A stretch of 64,000 nucleotides of DNA from Pseudomonas thivervalensis (GCF_001269655.1 NZ_LHVE01000020.1:784050-848049); one strand, 5' to 3'. Counted from the first letter of the stretch, positions 33,925-43,024 are shown. Made by a program: numbers and translations. Notes: generated by a model from the sequence alone, not told the origin.

Positions 33925-34821
33925 ATGCTCGTGCCCCTGTTGTACGCCTGCGCTCTTGTCCTGGCCTCCACCTCGGTCGAGGCCATGACGATCTACAAAT
34001 CCACCGATGCCAATGGTGTTGTCTCCTACAGCGATCGCCCCAGCAAGGGCGCCCAGGTGTTCGTGTTCCGCGACCGCATGGTCGAGCGCCTGGAGCGGCA
34101 GGTGTTTCTCGATATCAAGAAGCAGAAGGGCGGGGATGCGGTGTTCGTGCGCAATGACCTGTACGCGCCGGTGGAGATCGAGTTGAGTTTCGCCGGGCTG
34201 CGCAACGTCAGCGGGGCGCCGAGCCGGCCGATTCGTCGGGTGCTGCCGGCACGCAGCAACCTGCGCCTGGCGCTGCTCACGGCCACCCGGCCCGGCAGGC
34301 CGCTGGTGTATACCCCAAGGTTCGAATATTCCCTGGGCGACCCTGCAGGCGCCGCCCAGGACTATCGGTACCCGCTGCCTTGGCGCGGCGGGCCGTTCCG
34401 GCTCAGCCAAGGGGCCAATGGTCAATACAGCCATTACGGCCCGAAGAACCGCTACGCCATGGACATCGCCATGCCCGTCGGCACGCCGATCATCGCCGCG
34501 CGGGGGGGCGTGGTCATCAAGACCGAAAATGAGCAGACCGGCCGCGGGGATGATCCTGCGGGTAACTTCGTGCGGGTGCTGCACGACGACGGCACCATGG
34601 GCGTCTATCTGCACCTGCAAAAGGGCTCGGTGAGCGTACGGGAAGGGCAGCGGGTCGCGGTGGGCACGGCGTTGGCGCTGTCGGGCAATACGGGCAACAG
34701 CTCAGGGCCGCACCTGCATTTCGTGGTGCAGCGCAATACCGGGCTGGGGCTGGTGTCGATTCCCTACCAGTTCAACCAACCAGTGGGCGACTTGCCCAAC
34801 TTTGCGTTGGGCAAGCAGTAG
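33925..34821 (+). CDS. M23 family peptidase with DUF4124 domain
   Basis: A 298-residue exported protein. Signal peptide at residues 1-20 (LLYACALVLASTSVEA), then a DUF4124-type segment (IYKSTDANGVVSYSDRP), and an M23 peptidase domain in the C-terminal half. The zinc residues are probably His in QYSHYGP, Asp in YAMDIAMP, and the His pair in HLHF. It is likely a peptidoglycan hydrolase or a cell-wall-binding relative. ATG 33925 begins the signal peptide; its ribosome site is weak. Confidence 0.87.
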   Translation: MLVPLLYACALVLASTSVEAMTIYKSTDANGVVSYSDRPSKGAQVFVFRDRMVERLERQVFLDIKKQKGGDAVFVRNDLYAPVEIELSFAGLRNVSGAPSRPIRRVLPARSNLRLALLTATRPGRPLVYTPRFEYSLGDPAGAAQDYRYPLPWRGGPFRLSQGANGQYSHYGPKNRYAMDIAMPVGTPIIAARGGVVIKTENEQTGRGDDPAGNFVRVLHDDGTMGVYLHLQKGSVSVREGQRVAVGTALALSGNTGNSSGPHLHFVVQRNTGLGLVSIPYQFNQPVGDLPNFALGKQ

Positions 34822-34865
34822 CGCCGAGGCGTGATGAGGGTGCACTTGTGGTGGAGCGATTTATC

Positions 34866-35041
34866 TGTGGGAGCAAGGCTTGCCCGCGACGAAGGCGACG
34901 CGGTCTTTCAGCTCTGTAGGAGCTGGCGAAGCCTGCGATCTTTTGATCTTTCGCTGCAGACTCAATTGGCAGTGAAAAGATCGCAGCCTCGCTTCGCTCG
35001 TCAGCTCCTACAGAACCAGCGGGAGCAAGCTCCCTCGCCAC
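34866..35041. repeat. nested composite of REP-type repeats
   Basis: The outer left end is TGTGGGAGCAAGGCTTGCCC and the outer right end is the class B arm ending CTCCCTCGCCAC. They enclose a different inverted repeat at 34915-35012. Three repeat types are thus stacked in one gap. Confidence 0.75.
34915..35012. repeat. third palindromic repeat type (class C)
   Basis: TGTAGGAGCTGGCGAAGCCT at the left faces a right arm ending CGTCAGCTCCTACA, with an inner GCGATCTTTT...AAAAGATCGC pair. It is distinct in sequence from classes A and B and occurs only here in this window. Confidence 0.8.
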
Positions 35042-35078
35042 GGTGGGTTATACCTTCAACTTGCGGGCAGGTTGATGC

Positions 35079-36419
35079 TCAATCGAGCATCAACACCTTC
35101 GCCAGGATGATCTTCGGCCCTTTCATCTTCTTGATGATGATCCGCAGGCCCTCGACTTCCAGCACTTCTTCCTCTTCCGGCACGCGCTTGAGGGTTTCAT
35201 AGACCAGCCCGGCCAGGGTTTCGGCTTCGATGTGGTCCAGGTCGATCCCCAGCAGGCGCTCGACCTTGAACAGCGGCGTGTCGCCACGCACCAGCAGCTT
35301 GCCCGGCTGGTAGGCGAGGATGCCGCGCTCGGCCTTGCGGTGTTCGTCCTGGATGTCGCCCACCAGCACTTCCAGCACGTCTTCCATGGTCAGGTAGCCG
35401 ATGATGTTGCCGTCGGCTTCCTCGACCACGGCGAAGTGCGAGCCGCCCTTGCGGAACTGCTCCAGCAACTGCGACAGCGGCATGTGCCGCGACACGCGCT
35501 CCAGCGGCCGGGTCAGTTCGGCCAGGTTGAACGACTCGGGAATGTGATCCAGGGCCGCCAGTTCCAGCAGCAAGTCCTTGATGTGCAGCAGGCCGACGAA
35601 CTCCTGGCGCTCGCTGTCGTACACCGGATAACGGCTGAACTTGTGGCGACGGAACATCGCCAGGATTTCCTTGAGCGGCGCGTTGAATTCCAGCGTCACC
35701 AGGTCTTCCCGGGAGTTGGCCCAGTCCACCACTTCCAGCTCGCCCATCTCCACGGCCGAGGCCAGTACGCGCATGCCCTGGTCGCTCGGGTCCTGGCCAC
35801 GGCTGGAGTGCAGGATCAGCTTCAGTTCTTCGCGGCTGTAATGGTGCTCGTGATGGGGCCCAGGCTCGCCTTGGCCGGCGATGCGCAAGATGGCGTTGGC
35901 GCTGGCGTTGAGCAGGTAGATCGCCGGGTACATGGCCCAATAGAACAGGTACAGCGGCACGGCGGTCCACAGCGACAGCAACTCGGGCTTGCGAATGGCC
36001 CAGGATTTGGGCGCCAGTTCACCGACCACGATGTGCAGGTACGAAATGATGAAGAACGCGGTGAAGAACGACACGCCCTTGATCACTTCCGGCGACTGGA
36101 CGCCGACCGCGCCCAGCAGCGGCTCGAGGATGTGGGCGAACGCCGGCTCACCGACCCAGCCCAGCCCCAGGGACGCCAGGGTGATACCCAGCTGGCATGC
36201 CGACAGATAGGCGTCGAGCTGGCTGTGGACGGTGCGCAGGATGTGCCCGCGCCAGCCGTTCTGCTCGGCGATGGCCTCGACCCGGGTCGAGCGCAGCTTG
36301 ACCATGGCGAATTCTGCCGCAACGAAGAAGCCGTTGAGCAAAACCAGGATCAGAGCAAAAAGAATCATGCCGAATTCGGCGAAGAGTGTGACGAGGGACA
36401 AGCCAGGGGAAGGGTCCAT
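35079..36419 (-). CDS. CNNM/CorC-like membrane protein with CBS domains
   Basis: A 446-residue UPF0053 (hemolysin C-like) protein. The N-terminal DUF21 membrane domain has about four helices (residues ~12-170) and conserved GFFVAAEFAMVKLRSTR; a CBS pair spans ~210-340; a CorC_HlyC transporter-associated domain forms the C-terminus (~355-440). Such proteins are linked to magnesium or cobalt efflux, and haemolysis is not implied. It lies 113 bases after phoR on the same strand, an arrangement typical of Pseudomonas. Confidence 0.9.
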   Translation of the reverse strand: MDPSPGLSLVTLFAEFGMILFALILVLLNGFFVAAEFAMVKLRSTRVEAIAEQNGWRGHILRTVHSQLDAYLSACQLGITLASLGLGWVGEPAFAHILEPLLGAVGVQSPEVIKGVSFFTAFFIISYLHIVVGELAPKSWAIRKPELLSLWTAVPLYLFYWAMYPAIYLLNASANAILRIAGQGEPGPHHEHHYSREELKLILHSSRGQDPSDQGMRVLASAVEMGELEVVDWANSREDLVTLEFNAPLKEILAMFRRHKFSRYPVYDSERQEFVGLLHIKDLLLELAALDHIPESFNLAELTRPLERVSRHMPLSQLLEQFRKGGSHFAVVEEADGNIIGYLTMEDVLEVLVGDIQDEHRKAERGILAYQPGKLLVRGDTPLFKVERLLGIDLDHIEAETLAGLVYETLKRVPEEEEVLEVEGLRIIIKKMKGPKIILAKVLMLD

Positions 36420-36532
36420 GATGGGGTTTTGCGGGTTCCGAATAGTCGTAGAAGTTGAAAATGAGCGCCTGAAAAGGCAGGCGCAAGTCAGTCAATGTAG
36501 CGGCTGACTCGGCGATTGCCTAGGGGGCGGTC

Positions 36533-37855
36533 TCAATCAGCGGGGTTGGCGAGGCGTGCGCGAACCACCTGGGCCGGGGCGAAATGGCAGGTAAAGGTGC
36601 TGCCATGGCCGGGTACGCTACTGATTTCCATGCGGGCGCGGTGGCGCAGCAGGACGTGTTTGACGATGGCCAGGCCCAGCCCGGTGCCCCCGGTGTTGGA
36701 GTTGCGGCTGGAGTCGACGCGGTAGAAACGTTCGGTCAGGCGCGGCAGGTGCTTGCTGTCGATGCCGATGCCCGAATCGCGCACGCTCAGGTGCGCGCCT
36801 TGCTCGTCACCCCACCAGCGCACATGGATCCGGCCCTGCTCCGGCGTGTACTTGACCGCGTTGAACACCAGGTTGGAAAACGCACTGCGCAGTTCCGCCT
36901 CGCTGCCTTTGAGCTGCACGCCCGGGTCGGCTTCCAGGGTGATGGTCTGCTGCTTGGAACCGGACAGTTCCTGGGCATCTTCGACAATGGTTTGCAGCAG
37001 GTCGTCGATCGGCACTGGCTGGTTGTCCGACGGGTAATCGGTGGCTTCCAGCTTCGCCAGCAACAGCAAGTCGTTGAGCAGGGTCTGCATGCGTCCGCTT
37101 TGCTGGTGCATCTGCTGCAAGGCCCGGCTCCAGCGCGGGTTCACCTCCTCGACGTTGTCGAGCAGGGTTTCCAGGTAACCACAGATCACCGTCAACGGCG
37201 TGCGCAGCTCGTGGGAAACGTTGGCGATGAAATCCTTGCGCATTTGTTCCAGCTGATGGATACGCGTGACATCGCGCACCAGCATCAAGTGCTCGTTGTT
37301 GCCGTAGCGGGTGATGTACAACTGGATGCGCAGCCGGTCGTTGGTGGGCGAAGGAATTTCCAGCGGCTCGGCGTAATTGGCCTGTTCGAAATATTCCTTG
37401 AAGCGTGGATGACGCACCAGGTTGGTCACCGGCTGGCCGCTGTCCTGGGGCGTCTTGAGGCCCAGCAACGTCTCGGCAGCACGGTTCCACCACTCCAGGT
37501 TGCCATCGCTGTCGAGCATGATCACCGCGTCTTTCAGCGCGGCGGTGGACTCCTGGACCCGGTCGATCACCGCCTGCAAACGCCCGCGAACGCGCTGGTC
37601 GCGCCGTTGCAGGTGGTAGATGCTGTCGAACACCTCGCCCCACAGGCCATAGCCGTCGGGCGGGGCCTCGTCGGGTTGGTGCAGGCGCAGCCATTCATGC
37701 AGGCGCAGCAATTGCTTGAGTGTCCAGGCCAGATAAAGCCCCAGGCCCGCGGCCAGGCTCCAGCCGTAATAACCGCTGATCAGGCCGATCAGCAAACAGC
37801 CAGTCACCAGCAACAACATGTGGCGAATCAGGGTGCCATGCCAGTTTTGATTCAC
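36533..37855 (-). CDS. phoR: phosphate regulon sensor histidine kinase
   Basis: A 440-residue kinase. Two N-terminal membrane helices (residues ~12-45, separated by a very short loop, so no periplasmic sensor) come first, then a PAS domain (~95-200), the phospho-acceptor His in NVSHELRTPLT, and the ATPase domain with N-box NLVFNAVKYT, RDSGIGID and GGTGLGLAIVKH. Lack of a sensing loop fits control through PstSCAB-PhoU. It lies 44 bases after phoB in one operon. Confidence 0.96.
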   Translation of the reverse strand: MNQNWHGTLIRHMLLLVTGCLLIGLISGYYGWSLAAGLGLYLAWTLKQLLRLHEWLRLHQPDEAPPDGYGLWGEVFDSIYHLQRRDQRVRGRLQAVIDRVQESTAALKDAVIMLDSDGNLEWWNRAAETLLGLKTPQDSGQPVTNLVRHPRFKEYFEQANYAEPLEIPSPTNDRLRIQLYITRYGNNEHLMLVRDVTRIHQLEQMRKDFIANVSHELRTPLTVICGYLETLLDNVEEVNPRWSRALQQMHQQSGRMQTLLNDLLLLAKLEATDYPSDNQPVPIDDLLQTIVEDAQELSGSKQQTITLEADPGVQLKGSEAELRSAFSNLVFNAVKYTPEQGRIHVRWWGDEQGAHLSVRDSGIGIDSKHLPRLTERFYRVDSSRNSNTGGTGLGLAIVKHVLLRHRARMEISSVPGHGSTFTCHFAPAQVVRARLANPAD

Positions 37856-37899
37856 GTGACGCGCGTCCTTGTCAGCTTGTCGGGCGGTAAGGGCTCGGA

Positions 37900-38589
37900 T
37901 CAGGCCTTGGTCGAAAAACGATAACCGGTGCCACGCACGGTTTGTACCAGATTTTCATAGGCATCGCCGAGGGCCTTGCGCAGGCGCCGGATGTGCACGT
38001 CCACGGTGCGTTCCTCGACGTAGACGTTGCCGCCCCAGACTTGGTCCAACAGTTGTCCGCGGGTGTAGGCACGTTCCTGGTGAGTCATGAAAAATTGCAG
38101 CAGGCGGTATTCGGTCGGGCCCATCTCGGCGGGTTTGCCATCGATGGTCACGCGGTGGCTGATCGGGTCGAGCAGCAGGCCACCGACTTCGATCGGGGCT
38201 TCGCCATCGGTCGGCCCGGCGCGCCGCAGCACGGCCTTCAGGCGCGCCACCAATTCCCGTGGGGAGAACGGTTTGGTGATGTAATCGTCGGCGCCGACTT
38301 CCAGGCCCTGGATCTTGTTGTCCTCTTCGCCCTTGGCGGTGAGCATGATGATCGGGATATCGCCGGTCAGCTCGTCGCGCTTGAGGCGCCGGGCCAGTTC
38401 GATGCCTGACGTGCCGGGCAGCATCCAGTCCAGCAGGATCAGGTCGGGCTTGCGGTCGACGATGATGGCATGGGCCTGTTGAGAGTTTTCTGCTTCCATG
38501 CAGTCATAGCCGGCCATCTCCAACGCAACAGCGATCATCTCGCGGATGGGCGCCTCGTCGTCGACGATCAGAATGCTCCTGCCAACCAT
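37900..38589 (-). CDS. phoB: phosphate regulon response regulator
   Basis: A 229-residue OmpR-type regulator. Receiver domain with ILIVDDEAPIRE, phospho-acceptor Asp in LLDWMLPG, Thr in MLTAKG and Lys in TKPFSPREL; winged helix with VYVEERTVDVHIRRLRKAL and RGTGYRF. It binds Pho boxes, three of which are visible in this window. Its own promoter carries one, indicating autoregulation. First gene of phoBR. Confidence 0.97.
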   Translation of the reverse strand: MVGRSILIVDDEAPIREMIAVALEMAGYDCMEAENSQQAHAIIVDRKPDLILLDWMLPGTSGIELARRLKRDELTGDIPIIMLTAKGEEDNKIQGLEVGADDYITKPFSPRELVARLKAVLRRAGPTDGEAPIEVGGLLLDPISHRVTIDGKPAEMGPTEYRLLQFFMTHQERAYTRGQLLDQVWGGNVYVEERTVDVHIRRLRKALGDAYENLVQTVRGTGYRFSTKA

Positions 38590-38642
38590 GGGGTAATCCT
38601 CTTGTCATTTAACTGTCTTGCGCCGCATTAGATAACGGAATT

Positions 38643-38660
38643 ATTGCAGTCGTGTGACAG
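38643..38660 (-). promoter_or_regulatory. Pho box before phoB
   Basis: On the minus strand, CTGTCAC-ACGA-CTGCAAT matches the PhoB site at 11 of 14 repeat positions. A TATCTA-type -10 follows about nine bases later, and phoB starts 54 bases after the box. Confidence 0.8.
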
Positions 38661-38741
38661 TTATTTCGTCCTGCGGCAAGGGAGGGGATCCTGGACTAAG
38701 CTTTTCAGTCCGAATCCTGACAACCACAAAAGAAGGTTTCC

Positions 38742-39125
38742 ATGAAACAAATGACTGTTTCCTTCAAAGCCCTGCTGATGGCTGCTGCCCTGACGCTGCC
38801 TGGATTGGCGATGGCAGCCGATCCTGCGATGGAGAAGGACGGTATGTTCACCGACCATAAGGGCATGACGCTTTACACCTTCGCCAAGGACTCGGCCGGC
38901 AAATCGGCGTGCAATGACAAGTGTGCCGCCAATTGGCCACCGCTGATGGCTGAGGCGGGTGATAAATCCATGGGTGACTGGACCGTGATCAAGCGTGATG
39001 ATGGCTCAATGCAGTGGGCCTATCAGGGCATGCCGCTGTACACCTTCGTGATGGACAAGAAGGCCGGAGACATGACCGGCGAGGGCAAAATGGACGGCGC
39101 CTGGAAAGTTGCCAAGGCTAAGTAA
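38742..39125 (+). CDS. exported COG4315-type repeat protein
   Basis: A 127-residue periplasmic protein. A signal peptide (residues 1-26, ending GLAMA) is followed by two copies of the PF03640 module: GMTLYTFAKDSAGKSACNDK and, later, GMPLYTFVMDKKAGDMTG. Two cysteines lie in the first module (ACNDKC). Members of this family have no known activity. Not a lipoprotein here, as no lipobox is seen. Divergent from phoB. An in-frame ATG three codons later (38751) is an alternative start. Confidence 0.85.
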   Translation: MKQMTVSFKALLMAAALTLPGLAMAADPAMEKDGMFTDHKGMTLYTFAKDSAGKSACNDKCAANWPPLMAEAGDKSMGDWTVIKRDDGSMQWAYQGMPLYTFVMDKKAGDMTGEGKMDGAWKVAKAK

Positions 39126-39149
39126 CGCGTCCCACTGAGACGCTTTTTT

Positions 39150-39241
39150 GTGGCGAGGGAGCTTGCTCCCGCTCGGTTGCGCAGCGACCGCTAGATCTTG
39201 GGGCCGCTTCGCTGCCCAGCGGGAGCAAGCTCCCTCGCCAC
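39150..39241. repeat. REP doublet, class B
   Basis: Inverted class B units with a spacer of about 45 bases, between convergent genes. Confidence 0.9.
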
Positions 39242-39309
39242 AAAGGCTTTCGTGACTCAAGGTTCCACAAAGGTTTCATGACCCAAGGATTACCGCTGGG
39301 TCAGCGGCC

Positions 39310-40200
39310 TCAGCGCAACGCGTAATCCAGCACGATCCCCACGAAAATCGCCAAGCCGGCCCAGTGGTTATGCAAGAACGCCTGGAAGCAACGCATCCGG
39401 TCCCGGCCACGGGTGTACCAGAACTCCCAGGCGAAGCACGCGGCCGCAGCCACCAGCCCCAGGTGGAACCAGCCGCCGAGCTGGAATTTCGACCCGGCCA
39501 ACAGCAGGCAGCCCAAGGCCAGGCCTTGCAGCATCAGAATGATCACCCGGTCGGCATCGCCAAACAGGATCGCCGTGGACTTCACGCCGATGCGCAGGTC
39601 ATCGTCCCGGTCGGTCATTGCGTAGTAGGTGTCGTAGCCCACTGTCCACAGCAGGTTGGCGATGTACAGCAACCAGGCGGCCGCCGGCAGGTGACCGGTT
39701 TCGGCGGTGAACGCCATTGGCATGCCCCAGGAGAACGCCGCCCCCAGCACCACTTGCGGGTAGTAGGTATAGCGCTTCATGAACGGGTAGCTGAACGCCA
39801 GCGCCAGGCCACCGAGGGACAGCAGGATGGTCGGGGCATTGGTGCACAGCACCAGCAGGAAACTCACGCTCATCAGCACGGCGAAGAACACCAGCGCTTC
39901 TTTCGAACTGATCTTGCCGCTCACCAGCGGGCGTTGCTCGGTGCGTTTGACGTGGCCGTCCACCTTGCGGTCGGCCCAGTCATTGATCACACAGCCACCG
40001 GCGCGGGTCAGCACCACGCCGAGGACGAAAATCACCACGTTGGCGATGGACGGCGAGCCTTCACCGGCAATCCACAACGCCCACAACGTCGGCCACAGCA
40101 GCAGGTAGATGCCGATGGGCTTGTCCATGCGGGTCAATTGCACGAAGTCCCATGCCCGTGGGTTCAGGCGATTCAAGGATTTGAGCAGGTGCACGTACAT
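39310..40200 (-). CDS. ubiA: 4-hydroxybenzoate polyprenyltransferase
   Basis: A 296-residue inner-membrane prenyltransferase that joins 4-hydroxybenzoate to the polyprenyl tail in ubiquinone synthesis. Aspartate-rich motifs NDWADRKVD and DTYYAMTDRDDD are present, with about eight helices. The ATG at 40200 shares one base with the stop codon of ubiC, so translation is coupled. Longer in-frame starts would only extend into ubiC. Confidence 0.96.
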   Translation of the reverse strand: MYVHLLKSLNRLNPRAWDFVQLTRMDKPIGIYLLLWPTLWALWIAGEGSPSIANVVIFVLGVVLTRAGGCVINDWADRKVDGHVKRTEQRPLVSGKISSKEALVFFAVLMSVSFLLVLCTNAPTILLSLGGLALAFSYPFMKRYTYYPQVVLGAAFSWGMPMAFTAETGHLPAAAWLLYIANLLWTVGYDTYYAMTDRDDDLRIGVKSTAILFGDADRVIILMLQGLALGCLLLAGSKFQLGGWFHLGLVAAAACFAWEFWYTRGRDRMRCFQAFLHNHWAGLAIFVGIVLDYALR

Positions 40201-40763
40201 CAAAAATTCTCCGAATAGGCGCGGGCGACGGTCCACAAGCGGGGCAGGAAGATTTCCGCCACCAGCACGCTCAACGCACCGCGATCGAAACGTGAGCGGC
40301 GACCCCACAGCCCGCTGGCGCGGACGTCTTCCGGCAACCCGGCCTCGGGGTAATGGCAAACCTCGATGGCCCGGCGCTGGAACGCCTGGTCGCAAAACAG
40401 CAATTCGCCCAGGGAGCGGCTGCCCAGTTCGTCCATCTGCAACCCGTCACCCTGCAAGGCGCTGCGCGCCGCCACACTGCGGGCGAACACCCAAGGTTGG
40501 TCGCGGCCGCGCAGATACACCTCGCGTACCCAGCCCTCGCTGCCCTCGGCCAGGTCCAGCGCGGCACATTCGTCGGTGCGCAATGGCTGCCAACCTTCGA
40601 ACAACGGCGTCACGCTGAAATGGCCATCCGACAGGCGTGTGAGGCGCCGGGTCAGGGAGCCTTCGTCGAACAGCCAATCGAGTACACCCGCATCGGGGCG
40701 GGGCGACAGCAGGGGCTGGGGCAGCCATTGGAGTGTAGGAAATATCGAATTTGTATGCGGCAC
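40200..40763 (-). CDS. ubiC: chorismate lyase
   Basis: Converts chorismate to 4-hydroxybenzoate and pyruvate, the first step of ubiquinone synthesis. The start at GTG 40763 gives 187 residues (V/M-PHTNSIFPTLQWLPQ), near the family length; an ATG at 40805 would add 14 residues and neither has a strong ribosome site. Seen are WVREVYLRG and the C-terminal LWGRRSRF. Directly upstream of ubiA, whose substrate it makes. Confidence 0.88.
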   Translation of the reverse strand: MPHTNSIFPTLQWLPQPLLSPRPDAGVLDWLFDEGSLTRRLTRLSDGHFSVTPLFEGWQPLRTDECAALDLAEGSEGWVREVYLRGRDQPWVFARSVAARSALQGDGLQMDELGSRSLGELLFCDQAFQRRAIEVCHYPEAGLPEDVRASGLWGRRSRFDRGALSVLVAEIFLPRLWTVARAYSENF

Positions 40764-40938
40764 AGAGGTCTTGAATGGCAGCAAATGAGGCCGCGAGCTT
40801 ACCATGTCGGTCACCGGTTTTGACGGGGCCGGCCTGTAGCCTGCCGATCGTGCTTGCATCTGTTGCAGCCGATCAGTACAAAACGGCCCTGAGCCGGAAA
40901 ATACCGGCCAAGGCCTGACATCATGAGGAAGTATTGGA

Positions 40939-41106
40939 ATGAAGAAGTGGCAATGTATCGTCTGTGGCCTGATCTACAACGAAGCCGACGGCTGGCCTGA
41001 CGATGGCATCGCGCCCGGCACCCGTTGGGAGGACGTACCGGCAGACTGGCTGTGCCCGGACTGCGGCGTTGGCAAAATGGATTTCGAAATGATCGAAATC
41101 AACTGA
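40939..41106 (+). CDS. rubA: rubredoxin
   Basis: A 55-residue iron protein too short for many gene callers. Iron is held by Cys6, Cys9, Cys39 and Cys42 in CIVCG and CPDCG. The core GWPDDGIAPGTRWEDVPADW is intact. GAGGAAG precedes the ATG. It carries electrons from the reductase encoded 24 bases downstream, probably to an alkane hydroxylase or to oxidative-stress enzymes located elsewhere. Confidence 0.96.
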   Translation: MKKWQCIVCGLIYNEADGWPDDGIAPGTRWEDVPADWLCPDCGVGKMDFEMIEIN

Positions 41107-41130
41107 TCGTTTCATCAAGTGGAGAGCAAC

Positions 41131-42279
41131 ATGAGTGCACCTGTCGTCATCGTCGGTACTGGGCTGGCCGGTTATAACCTGGCCCGGGAGTTTCGCAAGC
41201 TCGACAGCGAAACCCCGTTGCTGCTGATCACCGCGGACGACGGTCGCTCGTATTCCAAGCCGATGCTCTCCACAGGCTTTGGCAAGAACAAAGACGCCGC
41301 CGGCCTGAGCATGGCCGAGCCGGGGGCCATGGCCGAGCAACTCAAGGCCGAAGTGCGCACCCACACCCGCATCAGCGGCATCGATCCGGGCCACAAGCGG
41401 CTGTGGATCGGTGAGGAAGCGGTGAATTATCGTGACCTGATCCTGGCCTGGGGTGCAGAAACCGTACGCGTGCCGGTACAGGGCGATGCGGCGGACCTGA
41501 TCTTTCCGATCAACGACCTGGAGGACTATGCACGCTTCAGGGCCGCGGCCACCGGCAAGCGCCGGGTGTTGTTACTGGGCGCTGGCCTGATTGGCTGCGA
41601 GTTTGCCAACGACCTGACTCTGGGTGGCTACGAAGTGCAACTGGTGGCGCCGTGTGAGCAAGTCATGCCGACGCTGTTGCACCCGGCAGCGGCCGCAGCG
41701 GTCCAGGCCGGGCTGGAAGGCCTCGGCGCGCGCTTCCACTTGGGCCCTGTGCTCAACCGCTTGCAGAAGGTCGCCGACGGGCTGGAGGCACACCTGTCCG
41801 ATGGCCAGGTGATCGCCTGCGACCTGGTGGTCTCGGCCATCGGTCTACGCCCACGGATCGACCTCGCAGCCGCCGCCGGCCTGGTGGTCAACCGCGGCGT
41901 CGTGGTCGACCGTCACCTCAAGACCTCCCACGCCAACATCTACGCCCTGGGCGATTGCGCCGAGGTCGACGGCTTGAACCTGCTGTATGTCATGCCGCTG
42001 ATGAGCTGCGCCCGGGCGCTGGCCCAGACGCTCGCCGGCAACCCGACTGCCGTCAGCTACGGCGCCATGCCGATCACCGTCAAAACCCCGGTGTGCCCAT
42101 TGGTGGTGTCGCCGCCGCCGCGAGGCAGCGAGGGCGTGTGGAGCGTCGAAGGGCAGGGCACGGACATCAAGGCGCTGTGCCGCGACGCTCAAGGCAATCT
42201 GTTGGGTTACGCCCTGACAGGCACTGCGGTGATGGAGAAACTGGCACTGAACAAGGAGCTTCCAGCCCTGCTGGCGTAA
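41131..42279 (+). CDS. rubredoxin-NAD(+) reductase
   Basis: A 382-residue FAD flavoprotein that passes electrons from NADH to rubredoxin. FAD loop VIVGTGLAGYNLAREF at the N-terminus, NAD loop LLGAGLIGCEFANDL in the middle, and the FAD-contacting IYALGDCAE. GGAGAG precedes ATG 41131. Forms an operon with rubA. Similar to AlkT/RubB; the exact partner pathway is not visible here. Confidence 0.92.
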   Translation: MSAPVVIVGTGLAGYNLAREFRKLDSETPLLLITADDGRSYSKPMLSTGFGKNKDAAGLSMAEPGAMAEQLKAEVRTHTRISGIDPGHKRLWIGEEAVNYRDLILAWGAETVRVPVQGDAADLIFPINDLEDYARFRAAATGKRRVLLLGAGLIGCEFANDLTLGGYEVQLVAPCEQVMPTLLHPAAAAAVQAGLEGLGARFHLGPVLNRLQKVADGLEAHLSDGQVIACDLVVSAIGLRPRIDLAAAAGLVVNRGVVVDRHLKTSHANIYALGDCAEVDGLNLLYVMPLMSCARALAQTLAGNPTAVSYGAMPITVKTPVCPLVVSPPPRGSEGVWSVEGQGTDIKALCRDAQGNLLGYALTGTAVMEKLALNKELPALLA

Positions 42280-42409
42280 ATACTGGTCGTTCTGTCGCAA
42301 AAACCCTACTTTTGGTCCCACAAAGGTCGCCCGGACACTGGCGCGGTTTTCGGCACCGTGCCATCCTCACTCCCGTCTGCCGCAGAGTAGAGCCTGCGGC
42401 GCCTTAGGG

Positions 42410-42429
42410 GCTGTTCCAAAGAGAACAGC
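42410..42429. other. inverted repeat before the HU gene
   Basis: GCTGTTC-CAAAGA-GAACAGC, a perfect 7-base stem 41 bases before the hupA start. It could be a regulator site or a leader hairpin. Confidence 0.45.
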
Positions 42430-42470
42430 ACGGACATAACAACAAAAAAACCGTCAAAGGGGCTTCATTC

Positions 42471-42743
42471 ATGCGTAAACCAGAACTCGCCGCCGCCATC
42501 GCGGAAAAAGCAGACCTCACCAAAGAACAAGCCAACCGCGTCCTCAACGCCGTCCTCGAAGAAATCACCGGCGCCCTGCACCGCAAGGACAGCGTTACCC
42601 TGGTGGGCTTTGGCACGTTCCTGCAACGCCACCGCGGCGCTCGCACTGGCAAGAACCCACAGACCGGTGAGCCGGTGAAGATCAAGGCCAGCAACACCGT
42701 TGCCTTCAAACCAGGCAAGTCCTTGAAAGAAAGCGTTAACTGA
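42471..42743 (+). CDS. hupA: HU family DNA-binding protein
   Basis: A 90-residue nucleoid protein. Helical N-terminal half, then the beta-arm segment GFGTFLQRHRGARTGKNPQTGEPVKIKAS and the terminal helical part. The GKNPQTGE beta-arm tip is typical of HU/IHF. It is assigned to HU rather than IHF from overall likeness; the symbol follows the Pseudomonas HU paralogue next to the rubredoxin genes and could be disputed. A strong bidirectional terminator follows. Confidence 0.88.
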   Translation: MRKPELAAAIAEKADLTKEQANRVLNAVLEEITGALHRKDSVTLVGFGTFLQRHRGARTGKNPQTGEPVKIKASNTVAFKPGKSLKESVN

Positions 42744-42793
42744 TAATTTGCTACGAGTACCTCGGCCAGGGGGAAGCAAGCGGCAATCAAAAA

Positions 42794-42825
42794 GGGCATA
42801 CCGATGAATCGGTATGCCCTTTTTT
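42794..42825 (+). terminator. intrinsic terminator of hupA
   Basis: A perfect 12-base stem GGGCATACCGAT / ATCGGTATGCCC with loop GA, then six T. Confidence 0.94.
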
Positions 42826-42880
42826 GTGCAGGGTGAATTGGTTTGGCGAGACGGCGCTGTTCCAGTGGTGATCATCACCT

Positions 42881-43016
42881 GTGGCGAGGGAGCTTGCTCC
42901 CGCTGGGTCGCGAAGCGGCCCCAAAAGCGACGACTGCTGCGCAGCCGAGCGGGAGCAAGCTCCCTCGCCACAGGGTTTGGAGATGCCTCACTGTGGGAGC
43001 GAGCTTGCTCGCGATG
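42881..43016. repeat. class B REP doublet plus a single class A unit
   Basis: A class B doublet at 42881-42971 is followed 20 bases later by one class A unit (42992-43016, TGTGGGAGCGAGCTTGCTCG). It is the only unpaired class A unit in the window. Confidence 0.88.
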
Positions 43017-43024
43017 ACGCCAGC

